Positions 43,490 through 50,811 of a stretch of DNA of 58,569 nucleotides are shown one piece after another. Both the position numbers and the translations under genes were made by a program. The stretch comes from Trueperaceae bacterium (GTDB taxonomy: Bacteria; Deinococcota; Deinococci; Deinococcales; Trueperaceae): contig JAABTL010000016.1 of assembly GCA_011389865.1 (NCBI GenBank), positions 1 to 58,569 on the forward strand. Reading direction: 5' to 3'. The notes beneath the pieces are model-generated. The model was given only the letters and a program-made list of their open reading frames with translations. It was not told the DNA's origin and made no database searches. Each line of letters opens with the position of its first letter. The first letter of the stretch is position 1.

Positions 43490-44557
43490 ATGACGAGGTT
43501 CTACGCACGTGCGGTCACCGCGCTGGTGGTGGCCCTGGGGGCATCCGCCTGCGCGCCGCTGTTCGGTGGGTCGGGCGCCGGTGAGGTGACCGGCCTCGTG
43601 ACGCTGCCCAACGGCGAGGTGTGCGGCTACGCCGGCGAGGGGGCGACGCTGGCGTTCGACGGGCTCCGGCTCTCGTGGACCTGCGAGGTGGCGCCATCGG
43701 GCCCGCGCGGGCTGTTCGGTGAGCCCATCGTTCTCGGCGACACGAACGTCTCGTGGCGACTGGGTTCGACGACGCGGCGCGTCGACGGGGGCGGCTTCGA
43801 ACTCGCACGGCTCGAGAGCATCGACGCCCGCGTCGTGCGCTTCACGACGGTCGCGGGCAGCAGCTGCTCGTTCGCCGGCGAGGGCGCGACGCTGGCCTTC
43901 GGCGGCGACCGGGTGAACTACACCTGCGACGGCGACGACGTCGCGGTCGGCCCGCTGACGGGCGACGCCCGCGGCTTGAGCGCCACGATCGGGACGCTCG
44001 AGCAAACGGGCGACACCTTCGCGCTGCGGCGCCCGCGCAGCGTCCGGATCCGCACCGTCGAGCTGCAGGATGCCGATACGGCGTGGGTGCCGGAGGCGAC
44101 GACCGTCGGGGCCGAGTCGCCCGCGGACGAGACGGAGGAGGCGACCGAGGAGGCGACCGAGCAGGCGACCGAGGAGGCGACCGAGGAGACCGCCTCCGAC
44201 GAGGCCGCCCACGCGGCCCTGCTGGGCACCACCTGGGCGCTCGAGCGCATCCTGTTCATGGACGACAGCGAGGTGCTGCCCGTCGACCCCGCCGACTACA
44301 CGCTGACGCTCGGCGCCGATGGCAGCGTGGCGTTGCAGGTGGACTGCAACCGCGGCATCGGGCGCTTCGAGCTCGACGGCCCCAGCCTGAGCTTCTCGCC
44401 GTTCGCCACGACGCGGGCGTTCTGCGGTCCCGGCTCGCTCGAGGAGCGCTACCTGGAGCAGATGGCGATCGTCGTGTCGTACGGCTTCGACGACGGCGCG
44501 CTGGTGTTGGCCACGTCGATGGACTCCTCGCTGCTCTACTTCCGCCCGCTGGACTGA
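43490..44557 (+). CDS. META-domain lipoprotein with two beta-repeats
   Basis: 355 residues. The signal ends with lipobox LGASAC, making Cys21 the lipidated residue. Two homologous segments follow: CGYAGEGATLAFDGLRLSWTC near residue 45 and CSFAGEGATLAFGGDRVNYTC near residue 125, each with two Cys that could form a disulfide. A Thr/Glu/Ala linker of 12-nt repeats (EEATEEATEQATEEATEE) leads to a META domain (LLGTTWALERILF to the end, including VDCNRGIGRFELDG). META/HslJ domains are linked to motility and heat or novobiocin resistance but have no defined reaction. GGAGGAGGAGCG precedes the ATG. It is probably attached to a membrane facing the periplasm. Confidence 0.85.
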   Translation: MTRFYARAVTALVVALGASACAPLFGGSGAGEVTGLVTLPNGEVCGYAGEGATLAFDGLRLSWTCEVAPSGPRGLFGEPIVLGDTNVSWRLGSTTRRVDGGGFELARLESIDARVVRFTTVAGSSCSFAGEGATLAFGGDRVNYTCDGDDVAVGPLTGDARGLSATIGTLEQTGDTFALRRPRSVRIRTVELQDADTAWVPEATTVGAESPADETEEATEEATEQATEEATEETASDEAAHAALLGTTWALERILFMDDSEVLPVDPADYTLTLGADGSVALQVDCNRGIGRFELDGPSLSFSPFATTRAFCGPGSLEERYLEQMAIVVSYGFDDGALVLATSMDSSLLYFRPLD

Positions 44558-44739
44558 ACGGGCGCTGCGACCACCCGCGCGTCGCCGCAGCGGTGCTCCG
44601 GGACCGAGCCGCGGGCGTCCCCGCGACCGCCCGTTGCCCTGACCCTGGAATGGCCGATGCCCCATTGGCTATCGTGTCGAGGTCGTCGTGCCGCTCCCGC
44701 TCGGACGGGGCCACGGCGCGGTTGCCGGGAGGTACGCAC

Positions 44740-46032
44740 ATGTTCACCCGTCGGTCCGCCCACCTGCGTGGGCTGCTCGTCTCGTTGCTCGTCGCGGTCG
44801 CTGCCTTCGCCGCCGCTTCTCCCCAGGTGCGGGTGGCCCCCGACCTCGACGACGTCTTCGTCGCGCTGGCGGACGCCTACCCCGGCGCACGGCCTGAGGC
44901 CGTCGATGCCGGCGCGCAGTTGCAGCTGCAGCGCGGGGAGGTCGCGCTCCGCGACCTCGACAGCGTGGTCGTCGTGCCCGGCGTCACCCTGTCGCTGCTC
45001 GCCGACGACGCCGACGCGCGCGCCTTCCAGCGGTTCGCCACCTCGCCCGCCGGCCAGCGGGCGTTGATCGCGGCCGGGCTCCTCCCCGACCGCGTCACCC
45101 TCGTCGACCAGGGCGGGCGCGAGCTGACGATCGCTCAGCCCGTCGAGCGGCTGGCCAGCCCCTACTCGTTGGCCACCTACCTGGCGTACGGCGTGGGCGC
45201 GGGCGACCGGGTGGTCGCCGCCGGCTTCCTCGGCGCGCGCGATCCCGACGGCATCGCCGCGATGACCCGCATCGATCCGCGCTTCCCCGACCTCGTCGCG
45301 TTCGCCTCGCAGGAGACGACCAACGTCGAGGCGATCGCCGCGCTCGCACCCGACGTCGTCTTCGCGTCGGCCCGCTCCGAGTGGATCGAGTCGGTCGAGA
45401 CGATCGGCGTCCCCGTCGTCGTCTTCGACGGAGAGTCGCAGGAGCAGTTGATCGGCGCCATGCGCCTGGTGGGCGCGCTGTTCGGCCCGGACGCCGCGGC
45501 CCGCGCCGAGGCGTGGGTGACCTACTACGAGGAGGTCGTGGCCCAGGTGGTGGCCTACACGTCGGTCCTCGACGAGCTGCCGAAGGTGCTCTTCACCGGC
45601 ACCGAGCGCACGCGTGTCGCCTCCGGCGAGATGTACCAGTCGTTCCTGGTCATGGCCGCCGGCGGCACCAGCGTCACGGCCGGCCTCGGCGGCTTCTGGA
45701 ACGACGTCGGCGTGGAGCAGGTGATCGGCTGGTCGCCCGAGGTCGTGCTGGTGCCGCCGTACGGCCGCGCCTCGGTCGCGGCGGTGCTCGAGGACGCGAC
45801 CTGGCGGACCGTCCCCGCGGTCCGCGACGGGGCCGTCTACCGCGTGCCGAAGCTCGTGGCGCCGTGGGACACGCCCGTGCCCGACTCGGTGCTGGCGCTG
45901 GTATGGCTCACGGAGGTGCTGCACCCCGGGCTCGTCGGGCTCTCCTGCGTCGACGAGACGACGTTCTTCTACCGGCGCTTCTACGCGTACGACATCAGCC
46001 TCGAGGAGGCCACCGGCCTGTGCAGCCGCTGA
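44740..46032 (+). CDS. Periplasmic binding protein of a FecCD-type importer with an extra N-terminal ModA-like segment
   Basis: 430 residues, about 100 more than BtuF/FhuD-type proteins. Signal peptide MFTRRSAHLRGLLVSLLVAVAAFA. Residues ~28-118 (VRVAPDLDDVFVALADAYPG ... RFATSPAGQRALIAAGLLP) resemble the start and end of ModA-like binding proteins, as if shortened. From ~125 the type III binding fold starts: ERLASPYSLATYLAYGVGAGDRVVA, then NVEAIAALAPDVVFASA and a helix-rich link, VIGWSPEVVLVPPYG. Ligand candidates are iron chelates, cobalamin, nickel or oxoanions; the family also includes molybdate/tungstate binders (MolA). Two Cys close to the C terminus (SCVDE, LCSR) could pair. GGGAGG lies 7 nt before the ATG. 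It heads an operon with the permease and ATPase. Confidence 0.82.
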   Translation: MFTRRSAHLRGLLVSLLVAVAAFAAASPQVRVAPDLDDVFVALADAYPGARPEAVDAGAQLQLQRGEVALRDLDSVVVVPGVTLSLLADDADARAFQRFATSPAGQRALIAAGLLPDRVTLVDQGGRELTIAQPVERLASPYSLATYLAYGVGAGDRVVAAGFLGARDPDGIAAMTRIDPRFPDLVAFASQETTNVEAIAALAPDVVFASARSEWIESVETIGVPVVVFDGESQEQLIGAMRLVGALFGPDAAARAEAWVTYYEEVVAQVVAYTSVLDELPKVLFTGTERTRVASGEMYQSFLVMAAGGTSVTAGLGGFWNDVGVEQVIGWSPEVVLVPPYGRASVAAVLEDATWRTVPAVRDGAVYRVPKLVAPWDTPVPDSVLALVWLTEVLHPGLVGLSCVDETTFFYRRFYAYDISLEEATGLCSR

Positions 46033-46053
46033 GCCTGCGGGCGGGCCCCGGGG

Positions 46054-47121
46054 GTGCGCTTGGCCCCTGAACCCGCCCAGGTGGCCCCCGGCCTCGGCCG
46101 GACGCCGGCGGGACCGCGTTGGGCGCGGCTGGCGCTCGCCGCGGGCCTGGCGTCGCCGTTCCTCGTCGCGCTGCTGGCGCTCGGCCTCGGTTACTACCCG
46201 ATCCCCGTCGTCGACGTCGCCCGTTCGCTGCTCTCCGCCGCGGTCCCCGCCGCCGCCGACGGCGTGCCCGAGGTCGCGCGGCTGCTGGTGCTCGAGGTCC
46301 GGCTCCCGCGGGTACTCGCCGCCCTGTTGATCGGTGCCGCGCTGGCGGTGACCGGCGTCGTCTTCCAGGGCATCTTCACCAACCCGCTGGTCGATTCCAA
46401 CCTGCTGGGCGTGACCTCCGGGGCGGGCTTCGGCGCCGCCCTGGCGCTGCTGCTCGGCGGCGGCACGGTCTGGGTCCAGGCCGCCGCCTTCGGCTTCGGG
46501 CTGCTGGCGGTCACCCTCGCCTTCCTCGGTTCGCGCCTCTACCGCACGGCGCCGATGATCGTGCTCACGCTGATGGGCATCCTGGTCGGGTCGCTGTTCG
46601 GCTCGCTGACCTCGCTGCTGAAGTACGTCGCCGACCCGCTCGACGCCCTGCCCGCGATCACCTTCTGGCTGCTCGGCGGCCTGACGGGCGTCGGCTGGGG
46701 CGACGTGCCGGCGCTGCTGACGCTCACCGGCGTCGGCGCGGCCTTCTTCTTCCTCGTGCGCTGGCGCCTCAACGTGCTGTCGCTCGGTGACGCCGAGGCG
46801 ACCGCCCTCGGCATGCGGCCGCTGCACATGAAGTTCGGCCTGATCGTCGTCGCCACGCTGATGACCGCCATCGCCGTCTCGGTGGGGGGCGTGATCGGCT
46901 GGGTCGGGCTGGTGGTGCCCCACGCCGCGCGCATCGTCGTCGGCCCGGACCACCGCCGGCTGGTGCCGATGTCGCTGGCGCTCGGCGCCACCTTCCTGCT
47001 GCTGATCGACACCGTCTCCCGGACGCTGCTGCCGTCCGAGGTCCCGCTCGGGGTGCTGACCGGCCTGATCGGCGTGCCCATCCTGGTCGTGCTGCTGCGC
47101 CGCAACCGGACGGGGTGGTGA
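46054..47121 (+). CDS. FecCD-family ABC transporter permease
   Basis: 355 residues with about ten helices. LRLPRVLAALLIGAALAVTGVVFQG (as VRLPRVLAALLIG...) is the family hallmark after helix 2, followed by NPLVDSNLLGVTSGAGFGAAL, and the cytoplasmic coupling segment LGDAEATALGMRPLHMKFG. VGGVIGWVGLVVPHAARIVVGPDHR near residues 270-295 is the other conserved stretch. The usual ligand is an iron chelate, heme or cobalamin, or molybdate in MolB. The start is GTG, 21 nt after the binding-protein stop; the gene is followed by the ATPase after 1 nt. Confidence 0.93.
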   Translation: MRLAPEPAQVAPGLGRTPAGPRWARLALAAGLASPFLVALLALGLGYYPIPVVDVARSLLSAAVPAAADGVPEVARLLVLEVRLPRVLAALLIGAALAVTGVVFQGIFTNPLVDSNLLGVTSGAGFGAALALLLGGGTVWVQAAAFGFGLLAVTLAFLGSRLYRTAPMIVLTLMGILVGSLFGSLTSLLKYVADPLDALPAITFWLLGGLTGVGWGDVPALLTLTGVGAAFFFLVRWRLNVLSLGDAEATALGMRPLHMKFGLIVVATLMTAIAVSVGGVIGWVGLVVPHAARIVVGPDHRRLVPMSLALGATFLLLIDTVSRTLLPSEVPLGVLTGLIGVPILVVLLRRNRTGW

Positions 47122-47122
47122 C

Positions 47123-48499
47123 GTGGCGCGGCTGACCGCCTCGGGCATCGAGTTCGCCTACGTCGCCGGCAAACCGGTGGTGCAGGACGTGTCGGTGGCG
47201 GTCGACGCCGGCGAGGTCGTGTTCCTGCTCGGCCACAACGGGAGCGGCAAGAGCAGCCTCCTCGGCTGCCTCGCGGGCGTGCACCGGCCGTCGTCCGGCC
47301 AGGTGCTGCTCGACGGCGAGGACGTGCACGCCATGAGCGCCCCCGCCCGCGCGCGGCGCCTCGGCATGATCCCGCAGCTGCACGTCGCGGCCTTCGCCTA
47401 CGACGTGCTCGAGGTGGTGCTGATGGGCCGCGCGCCGCACCTGGGCACCTTCGAGGCACCGGGTCCCGAGGACGAGGCGATCGCGCTCGACGCGCTCGCC
47501 CTGGTCGGCCTGACGGACTTCCGGAACCGCCGCTACACCGAGCTCAGCGGCGGCGAGCGCCAGCTGGTGATGGTCGCCCGCGGCCTCGCGCAGCGCTGCG
47601 ACGTCCTGCTGATGGACGAGCCCGACGCCCACCTCGACCCGCGCAACCAGTTCCGTGTGCTCGAGGTCGTCTCCGATCTCGCCCGCCAGCGGGGCCTGGC
47701 GGTGGTCATCGCCTCCCACGCGCCCAACAGCGCCCTGATGTTCGCCGACCGGGTCCTGCTGCTGCGCCACGGCCGCACGCTGGCCATGGGCGGCGTGAAC
47801 CAGACGCTCGACGAGGAGCGCCTGACCGCCGCCTACGGCATGCCGACCGAGGTCGTCACCAAGGTCGTCGCCGGCCGCCGCGTGCCGCGCGCCATCCTCC
47901 CCCGGCGCATCGACCGCGTCGCGGACGAGGTCGACACGATCGCGGTGCACCGCGCCGACGTCGAGCGGCCCGGCACCCTGCTGGACCGCGTCTTCGCCGC
48001 CGGCGCGCGGCGACCACAGCGGCTGATCGTCACCGGCGCGCGCGGCACCGGCAAGAGCCTGTGGTGCGCCGCGGTCGCCGAGACGGCCCGCGCGCGCGGC
48101 CTGCGGGTCGCGGGCGTGTCGTCGCCGGCCGTGATCGAGGGCGGCCGCAAGACCGCCATCGACCTCGTCGACCTGGGCACGGGGCAGCGGCGGCGACTGG
48201 CCGAGGTGCGTCGCGCCGACGAGCCGGGGACCGCCACCCAGCGCTGGCGCTTCGCGGAGAACGCGCTCGCATGGGGCAACGAGGTCCTGCGGGCCGCCGC
48301 GGAGGCACCCGGCGTCGACCTGCTGCTGGTCGACGAGCTCGGCCCGCTCGAGTTCGTTCGTGGCGAGGGGTTCACCGAGGGCCTGGCAGCGGTCGACGCG
48401 CGGCACTACGCCGTCGCGCTCGCCGTGGTGCGCCCGGCCCTGGTCGACGAGGCGCTGCGGCGGTGGCCGGACGCGGTGGTGGTGGACGTCGAGGACTAG
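47123..48499 (+). CDS. ABC importer ATPase fused to a THEP1-like P-loop NTPase
   Basis: 458 residues. Residues 1-~250 are a FecE/BtuD-type ATPase: Walker A LLGHNGSGKSSLLG, signature YTELSGGERQLVMVARGLAQ, Walker B VLLMDEPDAHLDP and switch His in VIASHAPN. After a ~45-residue link a second P-loop domain begins: LIVTGARGTGKS (about 301-312), then VSSPAVIEGGRKTAIDLVDL and Walker B LLLVDELGPLEF (about 400-411). This second part resembles nucleoside-triphosphatases of the THEP1/NTPase_1 or DUF2478 type. Such a fusion is not something I know from standard importers. It may gate the transporter or process its cargo. The start GTG is 1 nt after the permease stop. Two perfect hairpins follow the stop. 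Confidence 0.88.
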   Translation: MARLTASGIEFAYVAGKPVVQDVSVAVDAGEVVFLLGHNGSGKSSLLGCLAGVHRPSSGQVLLDGEDVHAMSAPARARRLGMIPQLHVAAFAYDVLEVVLMGRAPHLGTFEAPGPEDEAIALDALALVGLTDFRNRRYTELSGGERQLVMVARGLAQRCDVLLMDEPDAHLDPRNQFRVLEVVSDLARQRGLAVVIASHAPNSALMFADRVLLLRHGRTLAMGGVNQTLDEERLTAAYGMPTEVVTKVVAGRRVPRAILPRRIDRVADEVDTIAVHRADVERPGTLLDRVFAAGARRPQRLIVTGARGTGKSLWCAAVAETARARGLRVAGVSSPAVIEGGRKTAIDLVDLGTGQRRRLAEVRRADEPGTATQRWRFAENALAWGNEVLRAAAEAPGVDLLLVDELGPLEFVRGEGFTEGLAAVDARHYAVALAVVRPALVDEALRRWPDAVVVDVED

Positions 48500-48500
48500 T

Positions 48501-48559
48501 GTCTTTGGGCGCCCTGCGGGCGCCCAAAGACCATGGCTTCCGGCCTCCGGCCGGAAGCC
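48501..48559. terminator. Two adjacent perfect hairpins after the ABC operon
   Basis: Bases 48501-48531 form a 14-bp stem with a 3-nt loop (GTCTTTGGGCGCCC-TGC-...). Bases 48535-48559 form an 11-bp stem with a 3-nt loop (GGCTTCCGGCC-TCC-...). There is no T tract. They lie 1 nt after the stop codon and probably end the importer transcript before the regulator gene. Confidence 0.75.
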
Positions 48560-48615
48560 CATCCGGCCGTCGCATCCACCTACGCCAATCTCGCCTTGGA
48601 ACGGGTCTCGCGGCG

Positions 48616-48645
48616 TTGACAGCGGCGGCGGCGGCCGCCTAGACT
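48616..48645 (+). promoter_or_regulatory. Promoter of the Rrf2-type regulator gene
   Basis: TTGACA (48616-48621), an 18-nt spacer and TAGACT (48640-48645) form the best sigma-70-like promoter in the window. TAGACT recurs upstream of ald (14109) and deoC (41171). Transcription would start near 48652, just before a 28-codon frame. Confidence 0.65.
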
Positions 48646-48654
48646 CGGCGGAAC

Positions 48655-48741
48655 ATGACCAACGCATCGTCTATTCCCCAATTCGGCGATGGCGACGGTC
48701 GGGCCCCGCTCGGCGAGGGGCCGAGAGGGGTCGGCGGATGA
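48655..48741 (+). CDS. Possible 28-residue leader peptide overlapping the regulator start
   Basis: A frame from ATG at 48655 reads MTNASSIPQFGDGDGRAPLG and eight further residues and stops with TGA at 48739-48741. That TGA overlaps the ATG of the Rrf2-type gene (ATGA), so ribosomes finishing the leader could restart on the regulator. It begins 9 nt after the -10 hexamer. No homologue is known to me and it lacks a Shine-Dalgarno sequence; it may simply be part of a leader RNA. Confidence 0.35.
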   Translation: MTNASSIPQFGDGDGRAPLGEGPRGVGG

Positions 48742-49160
48742 CGCAATCGACCGGGTACGCGATCACGGCGTTGGGCCACGTGGCGGCCATGGGCGACCAG
48801 CCGCTGCTGATCAAGGACATCGCGGAGGCCACCGGCCTGCCGCACCCCTACCTCGCGAAGATCATCCACACGCTGGCGCGGCGCGGCCTGGTGGTCACCC
48901 GACGCGGCGTCGGCGGAGGCGTGACGCTCGCCAAGCCGGCGGCGCTGATCACCCTCTTCGACATCGCCGAGGCGCTCGACGACCCCCTGTTGGACGAGCG
49001 CTGCATGCTCGGCGCCGCCGAGTGCAGCGACGAGCGCGCGTGCCCCGCCCACGAGTTCTGGACGGAGCACCGGCGGGCACAGATCGACTTCCTGCGCGAC
49101 CGTTCGCTCGCCGACGTCGCCGCCTTCGAGCGGCGGCAGCTCGAGCGGAGCGCGGCGTGA
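48738..49160 (+). CDS. Rrf2-family regulator with a CX6CX5C motif
   Basis: 140 residues. Winged helix at the N terminus (GYAITALGHVAAMGDQPLLI, IAEATGLPHPYLAKIIHTLA, GLVVTRRGVGGGVTLAK) is that of Rrf2/IscR/NsrR regulators. Three cysteines at residues 89, 96 and 102 match the Fe-S cluster position of IscR and NsrR (there CX5CX5C-like), so it likely senses NO, O2 or Fe-S status through a [2Fe-2S] or [4Fe-4S] cluster. It stands between a metal-type importer and a [NiFe] hydrogenase operon, both on the same strand, and is a natural candidate to control either or both. It has its own promoter at 48616-48645. Confidence 0.9.
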   Translation: MTQSTGYAITALGHVAAMGDQPLLIKDIAEATGLPHPYLAKIIHTLARRGLVVTRRGVGGGVTLAKPAALITLFDIAEALDDPLLDERCMLGAAECSDERACPAHEFWTEHRRAQIDFLRDRSLADVAAFERRQLERSAA

Positions 49161-49262
49161 CGCCGCGGCGCAGCGTGACGCCGCGGCACCGAAGGACGCC
49201 GCGGCACCGAAGGACGCCACGGCACGGCAGGACGCCACGGCGCGGAGCCATGCGCCGGCACG
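49155..49262. repeat. 18-nt tandem repeat (6 units) after the regulator gene
   Basis: Units of 18 nt begin at 49155, 49173, 49191, 49209, 49227 and 49245, with cores such as GACGCCGCGGCACCGAAG. The first bases overlap the stop codon region of the Rrf2-type gene. The period matches the repeat in the kinase gene (5523-5620), though the sequence differs. Confidence 0.9.
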
Positions 49263-49548
49263 GCGCGAGCGGAGACGCTTCGATGCCCATCGATACGCCA
49301 AAGGGGGGCCGTCGCCGCGTCTCGCTACATCTTTCACGAGCACAGGACCGATGCCCCGACGCCGCGGCCGGCGAGGCTGCTACCTTGACGCCATCACGTC
49401 CGCGCGGGCGCCGGGGGCTCCCCCTCGCTATCGGGCCACCTCGATTGAGGATTAGACCATCCGCAGGTCGTGAGCCACCCCCCAGGATCGGGATCCCGCC
49501 GATCCGCCCGCGCGCCCGAACGCGCGCGACCCGCACGAGGAGGACCGC
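49263..49548 (+). other. Non-coding region upstream of the hydrogenase operon
   Basis: With the repeat before it, this makes 388 nt without a convincing gene. It should hold the hydrogenase promoter and operator. Visible items are a TTGACG at 49385-49390 without a matching -10, an imperfect dyad CCTCGATTGAGG at 49439-49450 directly before ATTAGACC, and GGAGGA 5 nt before the small-subunit ATG. The dyad is a possible site for the Rrf2-type regulator, but this is a guess. Confidence 0.4.
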
Positions 49549-50808
49549 ATGAGCCGAGCCCGCACGCAAGCCGATCCCGAGGCGATCGATCGGACGCTGG
49601 ACGAAGCGTCGATCGAGCATTACGAGCGCCTCGCGGCGGAGGCCGACCAGCACCTGGACAAGCTGGCGGCGCAGGCCCCGCTGAAGGACACGACGCTCGA
49701 GTACCAACTGCGCAAGCGCGGCGTCACGCGGCGCGAGTTCCTCAAGATGACGGCGGTCATGACCGCCACGATGGCGCTGCCGTCGATGTTCGACCTGCGC
49801 GTCGCACGCGCGGCCGAGCTCGCGACCCGCCTGCCCGTCATCTGGCAGGAGCTGCAGTCGTGCACGGGCAACAGCATGGCTCTCATCCGCAACAGCAATC
49901 CAGGCGTCGACGAGTTGATCCTCGACCTCATCAGCCTCGAATACGCCGAGGTGCTGATGGCGCCCTCCGGCCAGGCCGCCGAGGACGTTCTCGAGGCCTC
50001 CATCGAGCGGTACCGCGGCGAGTACATCGCCGTCTTCGAGGGTTCGGTCCCCATGGCCGACGACGGCAACTTCCTGACGATCGGCCCCGCCGGCCACACC
50101 GGCATCGAGGTCGTCAAGCACGTCGCCGAGAACTCCGCCGCCATCATCGCGGCCGGCACCTGCGCGGCCTACGGCGGCATCCCCGCCGCCCGCCCGAACC
50201 CGACGGCCGCCCTCGGCATCGCCGACTTCCTCAACACCCAGCGGATCAACAAGCCGGTCGTCAACCTGCCGGCCTGTCCCGTGTCGAGCACCAACGTCGT
50301 CGGCACCATCCTCGAGTACGCCCTGTTCGGGCGGCTCCCCTCGCTCGACGCCTTCGGCCGCCCGCTGTGGGCCTACGGCGACCGCATCCACGACAAGTGC
50401 GAGCGGCGCGGCCACTTCGACGCCGGCCAGTTCGTTGAGGGCTGGAGCGACACCGAAGGCCTGAAGGCGGGCCTGTGCCTCTACAAGGTCGGCTGCAAGG
50501 GCCCGATGGCCTACAACAACTGCGGCGTCGTGCGCTACAACGACGGCACCTCCTGGCCGATCATGGCCGGCCACGGCTGCATCGGCTGCAGCGAGCCGGG
50601 CTTCTGGGACACCCTCACCCCGTTCGAAGTGCCCCTCGCCGGCCGTCGCTACCCCGTCTTCGGGATCGACGCCGACGCCGACACCATCGGTGCGGTCGCC
50701 CTGGGCGCCGCGGCCGTCGGCATCGTCGCCCACGCGGGCGCGACCATGGTCAAGAGCGCGACCGAGCAGCGCGCCGCCAAGAAGCCCGAAGCCAAGAAGG
50801 AGCAGTGA
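49549..50808 (+). CDS. [NiFe] hydrogenase small subunit, Tat-exported, membrane-anchored
   Basis: 419 residues. A ~55-residue charged helical N-terminal extension precedes the Tat signal (GVTRREFLKMTAVMTATMAL; twin Arg 61-62). The Fe-S protein then begins LPVIWQELQSCTGNSMALIR. Compared with the standard ECTGCSES, Cys105 is kept but the second proximal-cluster Cys is Asn108. Remaining proximal ligands are Cys205 (AGTCAAYGG) and Cys243 (LPACPVSS). Medial and distal ligands are present in DKCERRGHFDAGQF, LCLYKVGCKGPMAYNNCG and GHGCIGCSEPGFWD. One membrane helix near the C terminus (TIGAVALGAAAVGIVAHAGA) anchors it facing the periplasm. Group 1 (uptake) type: it passes electrons from H2 to the cytochrome b encoded behind the large subunit. 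GAGGAGGA precedes the ATG. Confidence 0.95.
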   Translation: MSRARTQADPEAIDRTLDEASIEHYERLAAEADQHLDKLAAQAPLKDTTLEYQLRKRGVTRREFLKMTAVMTATMALPSMFDLRVARAAELATRLPVIWQELQSCTGNSMALIRNSNPGVDELILDLISLEYAEVLMAPSGQAAEDVLEASIERYRGEYIAVFEGSVPMADDGNFLTIGPAGHTGIEVVKHVAENSAAIIAAGTCAAYGGIPAARPNPTAALGIADFLNTQRINKPVVNLPACPVSSTNVVGTILEYALFGRLPSLDAFGRPLWAYGDRIHDKCERRGHFDAGQFVEGWSDTEGLKAGLCLYKVGCKGPMAYNNCGVVRYNDGTSWPIMAGHGCIGCSEPGFWDTLTPFEVPLAGRRYPVFGIDADADTIGAVALGAAAVGIVAHAGATMVKSATEQRAAKKPEAKKEQ

Positions 50809-50811
50809 GTC

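Noticed and set aside
44557-44635. Possible terminator after the META lipoprotein (AACGGGCG ... CGCCCGTT)
   Set aside because: Only 8 bp of pairing across a loop of more than 60 nt; too weak to annotate.
49155-49262. Regular repeats that could suggest a CRISPR array
   Set aside because: Units are contiguous 18-mers without spacers, and no cas genes are present.
49385-49458. Hydrogenase promoter from TTGACG to a TAGACC box
   Set aside because: The distance between the hexamers is far too great for a normal promoter and neither has a matching partner, so no promoter was called.
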